A stretch of DNA of 64,000 bases from Micrasema longulum (GCA_022494885.1 JAGVSM010000825.1:62001-126000); one strand, 5' to 3'; counted from the stretch's first letter, positions 44,840-56,376 are shown. The notes: generated from the letters alone by a model not told the origin. Numbers and translations are program-made.

Positions 44840-45085
44840 GATTATATCGCCATCCGCCCCCGCCCTCGTCGCCGCTTCCGCGCCTGCCCCCACACAAATA
44901 GATTTAGTCGCTATATTAGCAGTCGCGGGTCCCTGAATCACCCCCGCCCTCGTGTTTGCCCAAACTCTGCGAATGGAAGTGGAAACGTCAATTTGCCGCC
45001 CAGCCGCCCACGGAGGGCGGCGGGGTGGAGGGCGGGGTAGCGGGGCGGCGGGAGGCAAGGCGGCAGGGCGGCGAGCAGACGCTTC
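44840..45085. other. GC-rich island with G-quadruplex potential
   Basis: A sharp island of high GC in AT-rich DNA: C-rich at 44855-44960, then G-rich at 45014-45075 (GGGCGGCGGGGTGGAGGGCG, GGGGTAGCGGGGCGGCGGGA). The overlapping Arg/Pro-rich frames on both strands are base-composition artefacts. It could be a promoter or CpG island of an unseen transcript; no supporting exon was found. Confidence 0.5.
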
Positions 45086-45169
45086 AAGGAAAAATTGAGC
45101 CCAATCTCAGAAACGTTGATCCATGGCTGAATCATTATCATACGATAAATAAATAAATAAAATCGGCGT

Positions 45170-45235
45170 TTTCACAATGTGTAATGTTACACACTGTTTA
45201 ATGTGGCCACTTTAACCAGCTGATGACCGACCAAA
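45170..45235 (+). repeat. family C fragment
   Basis: AATGTTACACACTGTTTAAT, GTGGCCACTTTAACCAGC and TGATGACCGACC match the middle of the family. Confidence 0.6.
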
Positions 45236-45295
45236 AGTCCTTTTAAAAATTATTATGCCAATATTTCAAATTTGTGGCAATTTTATTTTCATTAT

Positions 45296-45530
45296 CTTTC
45301 CCTTTCCGCATTTACTGCATTGATATACAAACTGCACCGTATCGTGATCATTTTTGTAACATGAAGGTGATCTGATTCGTTTTACGCTACAGGTGCAAGT
45401 CCAGGGACTATAATATACTATAGAATAAAAACACTTTTTTAAATAAACATTTCATGTCAATCATGTCGAAAATCGAACCCGAGACCTATTGCATTGTAGA
45501 CAATCGTGCTGACCATGAGAGCACGAGACG
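45296..45530 (-). repeat. family A tRNA-related repeat (copy 11)
   Basis: TTTCCCTTTCCGCATTTACT, GCACCGTATCGTGATCATTT, GCAAGTCCAGGGACTATAAT, ATTTCATGTCAATCATGTCG, AAAATCGAACCCGAGACC. Confidence 0.7.
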
Positions 45531-45604
45531 AACTATGTTATTTTAGTCCTAAATAATCGAGTATTCAATATTATATATTGTGCACTAATTTTATATTAAT
45601 ATTA

Positions 45605-45870
45605 ACATATTACAACAGAGGTGAAAAACATTTTAGAGAATGAAATATAGAAGTCTAGGCATCTACAGGGCTTATAACGTGTCATTGGCTGGTTTAAGTA
45701 GCCACATTACACGCTGTGTAACATTCAACATTTTGCTTATATTTGTTACAAAATCCTTTAATTCTTCAATCTATAGATGTTTGTAAAGTTACAGAGCTGA
45801 AACCTTTATTGATGCGAGTGAGATTATTCTGATTTAATTATTTCACCTACATACTAGGCGGCGCCAGAAC
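45605..45870 (-). repeat. family C repeat (copy 7)
   Basis: From TTACAACAGAGGTGAAAAAC through AAGTCTAGGCATCTACAGGG to CACCTACATACTAGGCGGCG. It is followed by ATCAACAATGTTTTGAGTTT, the end motif seen at 25389. Confidence 0.75.
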
Positions 45871-45984
45871 CTAAAAATATTTTTTAATTCTTATACTTCG
45901 TGGACCAGGTGAATTTATCAACAATGTTTTGAGTTTGTACAAACTTTTGCCAAATGACAGGTTGGTTGCGAATTATGTGGGTTT

Positions 45985-46430
45985 GCATTGTTAAAATATT
46001 GTCACACTTTAAAATCCTTTTTATCCACAACAACTGTTCACATTCCACCTAAGTATCCTTTGATCATCTGCCACAATAAGAACTCGCGTAGTGAATTGCG
46101 CGTTTATTTTGTTGAACGTGTGCCGCATCATAGACTTTGTTTCCACCAACCACCAGTATTCAGCTCCAGATTGGGGGTCTGTCCTAGTGTTAGTGCCGCT
46201 TGCAATTGACCAGTCGAACCACCGCAATTCCATCAAGAACGAACCAGATTAGTGGCATCCATTCCTAATCCATTTCATTCGTTGGGGTTGTGACCGATTG
46301 AAACTGCATACCACACATCGAGGATATTTAATTTAAATTAAAATACAGTCTACTCCGCTAAATAATATTATAGAAGCCCTAGGGCTTTGCCTCCCGCAAT
46401 TTCTCGCCCCGCGTCTACGTGGGAATTCGT
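45985..46430. other. unassigned balanced-composition DNA
   Basis: Overlapping 70-codon frames on both strands (45988-46209 plus, 46021-46236 minus) stand out by composition but show no domain. It could be a degraded retroelement or exon. A family C end fragment (GGTCATAAGCCCTGTAGATG) follows at 46443-46490. Confidence 0.35.
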
Positions 46431-46499
46431 TTTCCCACCACAGGTCATAAGCCCTGTAGATGCCTAAACTTCTATATTCCCACCTCAAAAATGTTCATA

Positions 46500-47045
46500 T
46501 CTGTAGTACTATATTAATATAAAGAAAAATTTTAATAAACTCAAAATATTGCACGTCATATATTAATAACATAGAAAAAAAAATGTATTCCTGGGCACGG
46601 GATTTACCCGTAAAGAATATATTTAAAACAAATCGTACGAGAATGCATCAAAGAAATTTTATGTTGGCTTTATGTGCATCAAATGTTCAAGATATGCTGC
46701 CAATGTATAATTACACTCTCGGTTGAGTGCGGAAAGGTAAATTATGATGATAATTTATATATTTATCAAAATGTTCAACAGGAGCCTTTTTATCAAAAAG
46801 TAGGAACTTCTACAATGTATTTTGTAGGAAAGTGAATTCATTTCAGCACACATACATATGCAATATTTCAATCAAAATCCCTCCGTGATATCAAACGGTT
46901 TGGAATTGGAATATTAATGCAGTTTTTAATCAAATCATCGAAAAGTCATTACATGACAAAATGGAGCTTCAGATTTGTTTTTCATTATTTCAGCTAATTC
47001 ATATATCTAAACTTATTAACTGTATTTCAAAAGTTTATTTTGTGT
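46500..47045. other. unassigned AT-rich DNA
   Basis: No gene or recurring repeat was seen. Confidence 0.35.
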
Positions 47046-47049
47046 CGCG

Positions 47050-47178
47050 ATCTTATGGTTTACGCAAATATTTTAATTTTGGGGGGCATTTTCAACCAGT
47101 TGCAAAAAACTGACTATTAAGAAATAGGAACCAAGTTGTGGTAGAGTCGGGTGCGAACCTTAGACCTTTGATCCATGA
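47050..47178 (-). repeat. family D SINE-like repeat (copy 4)
   Basis: Minus strand: ACTCATGGATCAAAGGTCTA, AGGTTCGCACCCGACTCTAC (B-box-like), AACTTGGTTCCTATTTC and GAAAATGCCCCCCAAAATT. Confidence 0.65.
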
Positions 47179-47389
47179 GTTTTAGGACAAACTATTTCAA
47201 TAGTGGTATACCGGAGGATTTCAATGTTTGTAGCATTAATTGAATCTGAATATATTAACACAATGACATTCATAACTCAATTTTGCAAAAAATGTGACTT
47301 CCAGCCTTTCAGCTTTAAGGTACATATTTTGTGTCAACCTTGTTGGGAATCGAAGATTTGTGCATGCGATGATCAAAAAATGGTGTACA

Positions 47390-47612
47390 AAACAAAAAAA
47401 AAAATTCTCATTTTTTGTTTGATACATTATTTTCTGAAAAGGACCAAAATTATATTGTTATGGTATTTGTTACAATAAATAATGTATAGTTTCCGCAAAC
47501 CATGTTTTGTAAAATTTTCATTGAAAGTAATCGTAAAAATGAAATTTTTCAATAAAAAATGATAAAAGCGCCATCTATGAATAATTAAATTCATATTTGC
47601 GGTTAGAATCAC
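47390..47612 (-). mobile_element. partial copy of the 15713-15992 MITE
   Basis: Minus strand: GTGATTCTAACCGCAAATAT, TTATTCATAGATGGCGC, ATTTTTTATTGAAAAATTTC, TTGCGGAAACTATACAT-like and GTAACAAATACCATAACAAT. One end is intact; the other end is not found. Confidence 0.7.
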
Positions 47613-47999
47613 CTCAAAAGAAAAATGTCTAAAGTATTAAAAGTTTCGTTATTATAAATTAAAAACACTTTTGTTTCAATAAGCATAATTTTTTAAGATC
47701 GTTTCTGTGAAAAAAATGCCGCCAGTTCATAAAAAAAAAAAAAATCGGTCTAAATTTAGGCCAAGTTGTCTGCCAGATCTAGCATAAGATATTAAAGAAA
47801 TAATTTTTATATTTCCTATTTATAGTACATTTGTACCCTGGAAAATAAGGACACGACCTTTTCAAATAACGAAATAAAATTAATAAAAGCTCAAATCAAA
47901 ATAATACAAAGAAACCGAAAATCTCGTATCATCGCTCGACTTTCTCCCAAGGGATGATAATAAAATTATTAGGTCCGTATAAAACCAAAATATGAAGAG

Positions 48000-48140
48000 A
48001 GACATTACTTTTTGCCGCCCCCTGTATAAAACGTGGTATAGTGTGTTCTTCCTTGTCCGTTGGGACTGACACAAAGCTTATTTTCTTGCCAATGTGAACC
48101 AGAGACACACCCAACACTTTTGGACCACCCTATTTCTTTT
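48000..48140. other. possible mobile-element ends
   Basis: On the minus strand, ATACAGGGGGCGGCAAAAAG and GGGTGGTCCAAAAG have the form of Tc1/mariner-like termini but do not form a matched pair. Confidence 0.3.
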
Positions 48141-48184
48141 CCATGTAACGGGTGGTTACAAATGCTATGAGTAGTTAGGGAGAA

Positions 48185-48285
48185 AAAAAATAACTTGAGA
48201 GGATACGCGGTCTGACTTACCTTCATACAAACGTATTTCCGTATTTTCTCCTTGGGTCACGACACAATTACAATGATTTTTTTAC
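48185..48285. repeat. repeat family I (copy 1)
   Basis: GAGAGGATACGCGGTCTGAC, CTTCATACAAACGTATTTCC and TATTTTCTCCTTGG recur at 52725-52800. Confidence 0.55.
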
Positions 48286-48602
48286 ACACTATAGATATCC
48301 ACCACTGGCATGTTCTCATGGTATTTTTCAATTTTTAAATTGTCTTTTATAGGAGCTAGAACCCATGTAAAAAACTTTAAAAGATCCTAGTTTTATCTGC
48401 CGTCTTCAGAGATACGGTAAACAACAAATTTTTAGAAAAATCAAATCGTGCCGTCACAGTAAATTTCTTTCTATTTTTTTTTATAGTTTTAGCATTGAAA
48501 ACGGAAGTAAGGAACCTCTGGTTTATCGACTTTAGTTAGTCATAATTAGTCACACTTGCAGTTGTCTTTTTCTAATAGTATTCGTGGAGACATATTTTAG
48601 AG

Positions 48603-49313
48603 TAGGGGTTCTAAATCTTTTTCAGCCCGCGGCGCACTTACAAGTTTAGTATTTCGTCACGGCGCCCTACATTAGTCAGGTATTCGGAATAGATATATTG
48701 ACTATATGTATATTATAGTCGAAAAAAATAGGTACCTACAATAAAAGTGGATAGGTAATAAGCACAAAAATTAAAACATCCACAATATGAAATTGAGTTT
48801 TATTATATTTTTATAAATTCTTTTGAATTCAGAATTGAATCAGAGAACAACAAGAAAAGACTTAAGAAAGAAATAAAACACGATGGTTACTCAGTCAAAT
48901 CAATGTAATGTGACGAGTGAGATTGATGATTTTCGCACAGTTTTTCAAAACGGGTGATAAGACTCGAGACTGCTACTCTTATTTCTTGCTCTATATTGAC
49001 CTTTAAGCGATATTTGTTCTTGATTACAGCTACAGCTGAAAATCCAGCTTCACCTAAATATGATGTGGCAAGCGGAATGAAAATTGCTAAAGCTTTCGAA
49101 GTTAAATGTGGATATTCATTTTGAATCGATAACCAAAACTCCATCAAATTGGAACTGGTGAATCTAGTTTTGAGGCTGTTGTCGCAAGAGAGTTCAATGA
49201 GACTCTCTTGCTCTTGTGTCTTTTCGGATAATGTTAGAGGATCGACTCACGGCGCCTCTCTTTACTTTCTACAGCGCACCAGGGCGCCGTGGCGCACACT
49301 TTGGGAACTCCTG
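48603..49313 (-). mobile_element. hAT-family deletion derivative with 8-bp target duplication
   Basis: A 711-bp element. Its imperfect inverted ends (TAGGGGTTCTAAATC on the left, CAGGAGTTCCCAAAG on the right strand), each followed by GC-rich GGCGC sequence, have the form of hAT Charlie-like termini. It is flanked by TTTTAGAG (48595-48602) and TTCTAGAG (49314-49321), an 8-bp duplication with one difference, the length typical of hAT. It retains only the C-terminal coding part of a transposase. Confidence 0.88.
48887..49254 (-). pseudogene. hAT transposase C-terminal dimerisation region (ZBED5-like)
   Basis: An uninterrupted minus frame runs from near the TIR (about 49254) to a stop at 48887, about 120 codons. 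Its upstream part reads EQESLIELSCDNSLKTRF. It continues with FW.SIQNEYPHLTSKALAIF, PLATSYLGEAGFSAV, KNKYRLKVNIEQEIRVAVSS and LITRFEKLCENHQSH. This matches the hAT C-terminal dimerisation domain as found in ZBED5/SCAND3/FAM200-like transposases (FP..YLCE.GFSA....K.KYR..L..E..LR.ALS...PRF). In the family it holds the transposase multimer together and supplies the last acidic catalytic residue region. The BED finger and the RNase H-like core with the first two acidic residues are missing, apparently by one internal deletion next to the 5' TIR. No stop occurs within the remaining frame, so the insertion may be fairly recent. Confidence 0.82.
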
Positions 49314-49324
49314 TTCTAGAGAAT

Positions 49325-50058
49325 GACTACTATACTGAAATACTCGTATCTATTTATCAAACAGCTCTCTCTCCGTATATTCTCTTAAAGGGCATTGCCG
49401 TGGTCTTTCTAGTAAAAGCTTCTCTGAATTCGCAAATCACATTATAGATACAAACCATTCTTATCATTGGCATAAAATTAAACATTTACATTGAGTTACA
49501 TATAAAAACATAACAATACGTAATTTAGAAAATTCAATTATTGAAAAAAGTTGAATTCAGAGAAAACAAACGAATTAATTACGTTGTATTTCATAAATCG
49601 TCCCTCCTGTTTCAACATTCTTAGATAAAAAAAACACCTTGCTTTACTCCCTCCATCCAACTCTAATGATCTAAGTTTAGCTAATATTTATTTATACTTG
49701 ATGATGGGTAATTCTGACTTGATGAGAAAAATATTAATAAAATTGACTTTTTATTTTAAATTTTATAAATTGTTGTTTTCGATTTCTTTAGATTCTTTTC
49801 AGGTTGCGGCCAGTTTAATCTTTTCCTCACTAAGCATCCAACTTTACAGATGATCCAAACGAGGGAACAAAACGACCCAGCCCCTGCTTGTACATATATA
49901 GCGACACGAGAGTAAAAAGTAGGATGTGTATACGATCGTGAAATAATTTATTCATGTTATGAATGCTTCATGTACATAGCGTAAAATCACAAGTTGTTAT
50001 CATATAAGATAAAACAATATATACATATTAAACAATTTGAAAATTTAAAAAGAAAACC
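49325..50058. other. unassigned AT-rich DNA
   Basis: No gene or recurring repeat was seen. Confidence 0.35.
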
Positions 50059-50061
50059 AGG

Positions 50062-50235
50062 CTTTATTACAATATTGGACTTTGTCCAAATGTTTGTAGA
50101 CAAAAGACTTGATTTCACCCTCTCGGGAGTCATTAAGATCAACAAATTACAACAGGGATGGAAAATACCTTAAAAAAAGGTATCTCAGTCTTTTGACTAC
50201 AAACATTTGGACAAACTCTAATATTGTAATAAAAC
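50062..50235. repeat. inverted-repeat unit next to family C copy 8
   Basis: TTTATTACAATATTGGACTT and TTGTCCAAATGTTTGTAGAC on the left are matched in inverse by GTCTTTTGACTACAAACATT and TTGGACAAACTCTAATATTG on the right (arms about 46 bp, 50064-50109 and 50187-50233). The left part recurs at 61464-61525. Confidence 0.7.
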
Positions 50236-50244
50236 CAACTGGCC

Positions 50245-50540
50245 CAAGAAGAAGTTTCAATAAATCGGAAAATTGTTTTTAGGCGTTGCCTAGTATGCGA
50301 AATAATTCAGTCAGATGAATCTCTTCACAACAATAAAGGTTTCAGCTCTTTTACTTCACTAAAATCAACGAATGGAAGAATTGAAGAAATATGGATGCTC
50401 AAACATAGGCAAAATAGTGAATGTTCCACAGTGTGTAAAGTGGTCACTTTAACCAGCCAATGACAGGTCATAAGCCTTGTATATGCCTAGACTTCTATAT
50501 TCCCTTATTTAAGGTATTTTCTATCCCTGTTGTAATTTGA
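50245..50540 (+). repeat. family C repeat (copy 8)
   Basis: TTTTTAGGCGTTGCCTAGTA through GTGTGTAAAGTGGTCACTTT to TATCCCTGTTGTAATTTGAT. Its end is the inverse of AATTACAACAGGGATGGAAA at 50143, so copy 8 lies within a larger 400-bp inverted structure. Confidence 0.75.
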
Positions 50541-50544
50541 TAAA

Positions 50545-51235
50545 AAAGCAAACGTTTCCTTCTGTTATTTTCAAGATTACAAAAAAATTGGAGTTAATAA
50601 AAGTTATTGAATTAAAATTGATGTATGAAAAACTCTCACTCTTCGATCTGGCTGGATTAATAAATATTTTTACGCATTTTTTAAGACATCTCATTGTTTC
50701 ATAATATTTATTCATTGATTTTATGGGAACCTTTATTTATACACACCCTATGCGGCAAGAGAGACAACAATACAACAAAAGCTACCCACAGAAGTATACA
50801 GTCTCGCTGTGAACACACACTGACACGATACTGTTGATAAATAAATCACATTTCCCGGCTCCATTTTCCGACCTTATGTCCTCTCGCCATAAGCATCTCT
50901 TTCCCTTGTCCACATTAAACCCACCATATTCAGAGTACTCCATGTAAAGCGACGAACATCGGGAAAGTAGCATTGAGTAACAGAGCCACCACGCAAAATG
51001 ACCCCAGCCAACTTCCCAAATTCAAAACTGATTTAAAGAAATGCGTCGGTTTTTTTACTCGTTGTTTTTAATTTGTTGGAAACATTTTCAGGAAATTGTG
51101 TGTTGAGTTACCTGAAAGTTCAGCATTGTACTCTGAAGAAATTTAGCACAGCTTAAAAGGAGTTTGCCCTTTTCATCTATAAAAGAATTTTTATTTGGTC
51201 AATTGCATATTTTTTACTGGGGGGCTTTTAATTAA
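50545..51235. other. unassigned DNA
   Basis: The frame 50782-50973 minus has no domain. No recurring repeat was seen. Confidence 0.35.
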
Positions 51236-51239
51236 TAAA

Positions 51240-51840
51240 ATATTTATTCATATTTTTTGTCTTACAAACTATAATTAATAATAAAAATAATGTGACCTCA
51301 ATGGGGTTACCCGTGCCGAAGACACTTAACCATATACATTTTTTTTAAAACATCAGAATAAACAAAGAAGACTAACTTAATAAACAAAAACCATTAACAA
51401 AATGTTCAGACAGTTTTAAACAACACAAATTTATGTTTATAATTAATTTATGTACATCTTTATTATTTATATTACAAAACGCACAATGAAAGAACAAAAA
51501 ACAAACATAAGCTATACACTTGTGGAGCAGTTGATTCAATATTGGCTTGGGCGAATGAGACAATTCATTTTCCTTCTTTTATAGCCTTTTTGAACATTTT
51601 CTCGTTACTAATTGTTTTAATAGATAGTACATGTAGGTTATAGATTTGAATTGAATAATACTCAAAATCTCTTTGTCCGAAAGTGGTATTAGTTTGTGTT
51701 TGTTTAAATTGTCTTTGTGTTGAGGATCTAGTGATTGTATTATTTGTATTGTAGGGATTATGTCTTTCATTTGAGTAAGAGTAGTTTTTGAATCTGTAAG
51801 TGAGTACTGTTTTAGCGTATAATTGCTTTGCCATGTATAA
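51240..51840 (-). mobile_element. LINE C-terminus and 3' UTR
   Basis: A minus frame ending at 51565 codes TFGQRDFEYYSIQIYNLHVL, SIKTISNEKMFKKAIKEGK. QRSF.YYS...YN.LP..IK......FK is the classic LINE ending. The 3' UTR (51240-51560) matches the fragment at 16460-16720. Confidence 0.65.
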
Positions 51841-51844
51841 AACT

Positions 51845-52720
51845 TATTGATTTATTGTCAAATGTAAATATCATGACAGTGTTTAAATCATCATAATATA
51901 TTAATCGTCAGCAACATCATTAATGGTAATGATAATATTTTTATCTTCATCATTACTTCCTTATCAAGGGTGCATATGACACATCTTATCTCAATCATTA
52001 CTGTCATTACATTAAGAAAATATATGACTCAAGCCTTTGGCGTAAGTCCAAAACTTCAAATACTGCAGAGTAAAAACACATATTAGCATATATTTTTCAT
52101 TATTTTACTGTTTTTTACAATGTACAGAGACTCTTTGTAGGTAGACGCTCTCACTTTTTCTTTAGAATATTTGTTAATAAAGTCATAAAGCGTTGTTTGA
52201 TTGGACAAAAAAATATAATTGAACGTTTTAGAAAAAAATAAAACATCGAAAAAACATTTAAATATAATCTAATGTAATAAAAAAATTTAAATTTTGTAAT
52301 CGGTAACTTATGTCCGAACGGGGAAAAAGAAAAAAAAAAACAAAATTCATGTAATAAAAACTGAACGTTTTAACTTATTTTTACCGGTTTGTAAGCTATT
52401 ATTGAAAAACGACGCCAATCGCTATCCATAGCGACCGCGACGGTTTTAATTTTAATCTCAAATTTGTACACACCGTGTGTATGGACGCGGTGGATTTAAT
52501 TATTTATATCGAATAAGGTCAGAGATTTAACTTGTTTAATAAGTTTATAAGCCAGGGTGGTTTTTAACCTGTTGACCGCAGTATTAGATTTAGATGGGAT
52601 TTGTAAGTTTTGTTTTACTAAAATAACTTCAATTAAATTGATTGGCTAACACAAATTTTACAACTATGTATGTACATGCGAAAAAGAGACAAGATCACTG
52701 AGATCTGTATGGAAAAAGGG
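51845..52720. other. unassigned AT-rich DNA
   Basis: No gene or recurring repeat was seen. Confidence 0.35.
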
Positions 52721-52724
52721 GACG

Positions 52725-52800
52725 TTAAGAGGAAACGCGGTCTGACTTTTCTTAATACAAACATATTCTTGTATTTTCTCCCTGGATTATAGCTCAGGTT
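52725..52800. repeat. repeat family I (copy 2)
   Basis: AGAGGAAACGCGGTCTGACT, AATACAAACATATTCTTGTA and TTTTCTCCCTGG match 48185-48285. Confidence 0.55.
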
Positions 52801-53034
52801 TAATGTGCAAACAAACGAGACAGCGAAACGTCGATTTTGTCGATTTCAGTAAGGCATAACCATTCCGACATACAGTTGTATTTTTCGCACAGTATTAGAA
52901 GGCATTTGTTAAAAACAATCAGATAAACCAAAATATCAAGTCTGCTCATATTGAAAGTAGACTAAATAAATAATTATAGAAAGGAGCAAAGTGAAGGTAT
53001 ATTTAATTTTCAAAAAAATTGTAGATTTTCTATT

Positions 53035-53115
53035 TTATATGACTGTGGCATAGTGGTTATCGTATTTCGTTAATATGCGTGAAGTCCATGGTTCGATTTC
53101 CGACCGTGTGAACAT
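53035..53115 (+). repeat. tRNA-like SINE head
   Basis: CTGTGGCATAGTGGTTATCG (A box region) and CATGGTTCGATTTCCGACCG (B box) form a tRNA-like head without a pairing acceptor stem. It is distinct enough from the A and B heads to be another family or an old copy. Confidence 0.5.
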
Positions 53116-53119
53116 GTCC

Positions 53120-53880
53120 TGAACTACTATGCAAACTTTCTATTGATGTTCCACCACCTTCTTCTTCATATTCCTCTTGTTTCATCTAAATATAGGCAAA
53201 ATCATATTTATGGTGAACTTTTAATAATTTTAGTGTAATAACAAAATCACTAAACATAGATTTAATTGCAAATAATCATAATGACTAGCGCCTTTTATTG
53301 TCGAAATAATTGGTAGTTTTTTTTCTTTTCTTTTGGATTTACATTAGATAACTGTTTATTTTATTTTTGAGAATATTTTTTAACTAACTGTGATGCTACT
53401 TGTGATCTGTAATTGTTTTTTTGTATTTTGTTTTGTTTAATATATAACATAAATATAGCTACTGGTTATTCAAATAAGGAATTTGAAAATATTTTTATTT
53501 TTTAAATTCAAAGATAATATTTACAGTGGCCTCATGCCGTAACAAATTCGTTTCGTAAATTCATTCGCATTGTATGAAAGGGAACGAGAGCAAAATATGG
53601 TTTTGATTGCATTAGAATGAGATGGATATATGACGAATGAACAGACTTAGGAAACGAAATCGTGACAGAATAGGCCTACGGTAATATTTTGTAGTCTCGG
53701 AAGCGAGAACGTACAAATCGGATCACAACCTGATTGTCATTTATCTTGCGCACGCATTTATGACTTTTAGAAAACGTCCTAAAAATTTTAATATTTGGGT
53801 AAATTATAAAGATTATTGCACCGCTAAATAGATAAATCAGCCACTTGACAAAACAGCTAGGCTGTTTATTCAATTCCGGA
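53120..53880. other. unassigned DNA
   Basis: The frame 53676-53873 minus has no domain. No recurring repeat was seen. Confidence 0.35.
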
Positions 53881-53881
53881 A

Positions 53882-54240
53882 TTCACCTGAATGGCTGGGC
53901 CGTTCGTTGAATGAATTAAGATAACGTTCAACGTGTTCGCTGGTTGTAAGCTAGCCCTTTGGAAACGGCCGAACTAAAAGCCGCCGGGTTAGGTTAGGAT
54001 TGGCTGGGTTAAGAAAAATGGAAAAATGGAAAAAAGGATAAAGTTAAATAAATAAAAAAATGAAAACAGTTTTTTTTAAGATATTAAATTAAGCCCAACC
54101 TACCTTACCTAATTTCACATAACTAAATAAATTAAAAAATAAAACTATTATTTTAGTTGTGTTTAAAATAAAAAGACTAAGCGACGTTTAATCATTTAGT
54201 AAAACGTTCATTTAACGAACGGTCTAGCCATTCAGGTGAA
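53882..54240. mobile_element. 359-bp MITE with TIR TTCACCTGAATGGCT
   Basis: The left end TTCACCTGAATGGCTGGGCC and the right end (minus strand) TTCACCTGAATGGCTAGACC continue as near-identical inverted repeats to GTTCGTTRAATGAA, about 34 bp. The interior is non-coding. The target duplication was not resolved. Confidence 0.75.
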
Positions 54241-54244
54241 TGCT

Positions 54245-56370
54245 GGCATTTATTTATTTGGAACTACAAAACAGTAAATCACTGGTAAAGTTTAAAGTAG
54301 GTTTGAGGTCTTGGATTAACAAAGAAGGAACCGATAGACACATTATTTAAAAAAATAAATAAATAAAAATTAAAAATAAATGCATATTGCAAATTAATCA
54401 TGTTTGCGTAATATCAGCCAGCATACGTTAGTTTGGTTTTTCTTTTCTTTTTCTTTTCTTTTCTTTTCTTTTCATGGTCATGTCATACCATATTTATATG
54501 CTATAAACTTTTTAAAAATTAAAAAAGGAATGGCCCACGCTCAAACGCTGAAGTCTTTGTGGGCATTTTTTCCAATTTATATTATAGTTTAATTGAGGGT
54601 ACTATTTGCAAACCCGGCAAAATCCATCTTTCTTTATTTTGAGCAAATCACAAAAAAATGATATAATACTGACCTTCAACTTTTTTGAAACTTAATTTTT
54701 TTATTATAATCAGAAAATATTTTACACGTAAGCTGTGATGTCATAAGCATGAATATGTCAAGAAACAGTAGTGAAATAATAAATTTAATTTTATACATCC
54801 CAACTTTATAATACTAAAGTAGAAGTTCCCATGTTTGCATCAAACCCAATAATTTAAAAGTAAAGTTCTTACAAATGAAACCGTATTTTAAACTGACAAT
54901 GTTATAATTATTGTAAAAAATTGTATTCTGGATAAGTTTCAATTAATATCTCGCTTTTTTTAGATTTTGGATTTTGCCGGGTTTGCATACTTGCACTTGT
55001 ACTAATGTACCCTCAATTTTAAGATGTATTTTTCTAAAGTGTACTTATGTATGTAAATAATATGCATGAAAAAATAAACAAACAAAAAAAATTAACTGTA
55101 CAAACCAGCACTACTGCCAGTTATAATGTACACATATTTCATAATTAAATAATTACAAAAACATGTTTAAAAAACGCCCAGTAAATTATTATGGTTCAGC
55201 ATAGTTTAAATTTCTCTTTTGAAATTTGTATTACTACTAAAATCGCTTTAATGAAATTTTATCGACTTCTCTTGGTTTAAAATCTTCTCCTTATATTGCT
55301 TTTCAAATTTTAAAGATTACTTGCTATACTTGTTATTCCGTCTTTATTTTTTATTTTTTCTCTGCTGCATTGGCATGTTTTTATACTATTAAACTACTTT
55401 TAATTACTTATATTATATATGTAGATAAAATTAATTTATTGCTGCTCTTACTATAATGTGTCATTAATTTTCAAGATGTTTTTTAAATTGACCTAAATTT
55501 ACTGTCTTATATTTCACTTAAAGATTCTTCTCATCGTTTCTTTGAATCCCTTAAAATAAATATGTGTATATTTATGTTTTTCCTTTTTTTAAAACAATGT
55601 TAATACTATTTTATTTTATTTTTACATCTGAGCATGTTTTTCATTTTTTATTTCAATTCTTAATTTTTAATTACTCTTGGAAATTTTCTGCATTTTATAT
55701 ATTATTTCCATTTGTAAATACTCACTACAAACTACAAACTTTAAAATATCTTTTTTTCGCTTAAATTTTAATTTTTAAACAATTTTCATTTATGTTTTTC
55801 TTTTTCCTTCTCTTTTTTATACTTTCATAATTAACCTTATATATAATTGCTTTATAATATGGAAACTTCACTGGTCCATTAGAATTAAGTCTAATTGTGT
55901 AAAATATTAAACTTTGTAACTGTACTGTATGTTTCCTGAATAAAAGAAAAAAAAAAAAATAGTTCATAAAAACAATAGTAAACATAGACGAATGAATAGC
56001 CTAGCCGCTCTGTTGAGTGGCTGGTGTACCTATTTGGCGGCGACACATATTTTTATTTGAATGAAATAAAAAGTCAATATACTGTGCAAAGACGGTAAGT
56101 GTACAGATTAAAATCTCTTACATGACAGCAAACTTTGTTTTCTCGCATGCTCTATGTGTCAAAGTTCAAAGGGTCCAAAATCAGGAACAAAAGAAAACTG
56201 CCATTTTATCTTTTCCGGAAATTTAAAAATACGCGCCAGAAAATGGCTCCCTACTAACTAGTCCAAGGTTCCCGGCTGAGTTGTGTTGTGTTTACAGGTT
56301 ATTTTAGTATATTATTTGTAAACTCCACCATTCTCGTGTCACTGGAAAGGTGGTAAAGTGGATTATTTCA
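54245..56370. other. long unassigned AT-rich stretch
   Basis: It contains a TTTTC microsatellite at 54437-54473. Many short frames occur in AT-rich DNA, none with a domain. Confidence 0.4.
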
Positions 56371-56376
56371 TTAATT

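Noticed and set aside
44771..45156. overlapping Arg/Pro/Gly-rich frames on both strands
   Set aside because: They follow the GC-rich island and have no domain, splice context or support on either strand.
46021..46236. 71-codon minus frame with balanced composition
   Set aside because: No recognisable family, no splice sites of note, and an equally long frame on the other strand; left unassigned.
53985..54000. GGTTAGGTTAGG, resembling the insect telomere repeat TTAGG
   Set aside because: Only two units inside a MITE; not a telomeric array.
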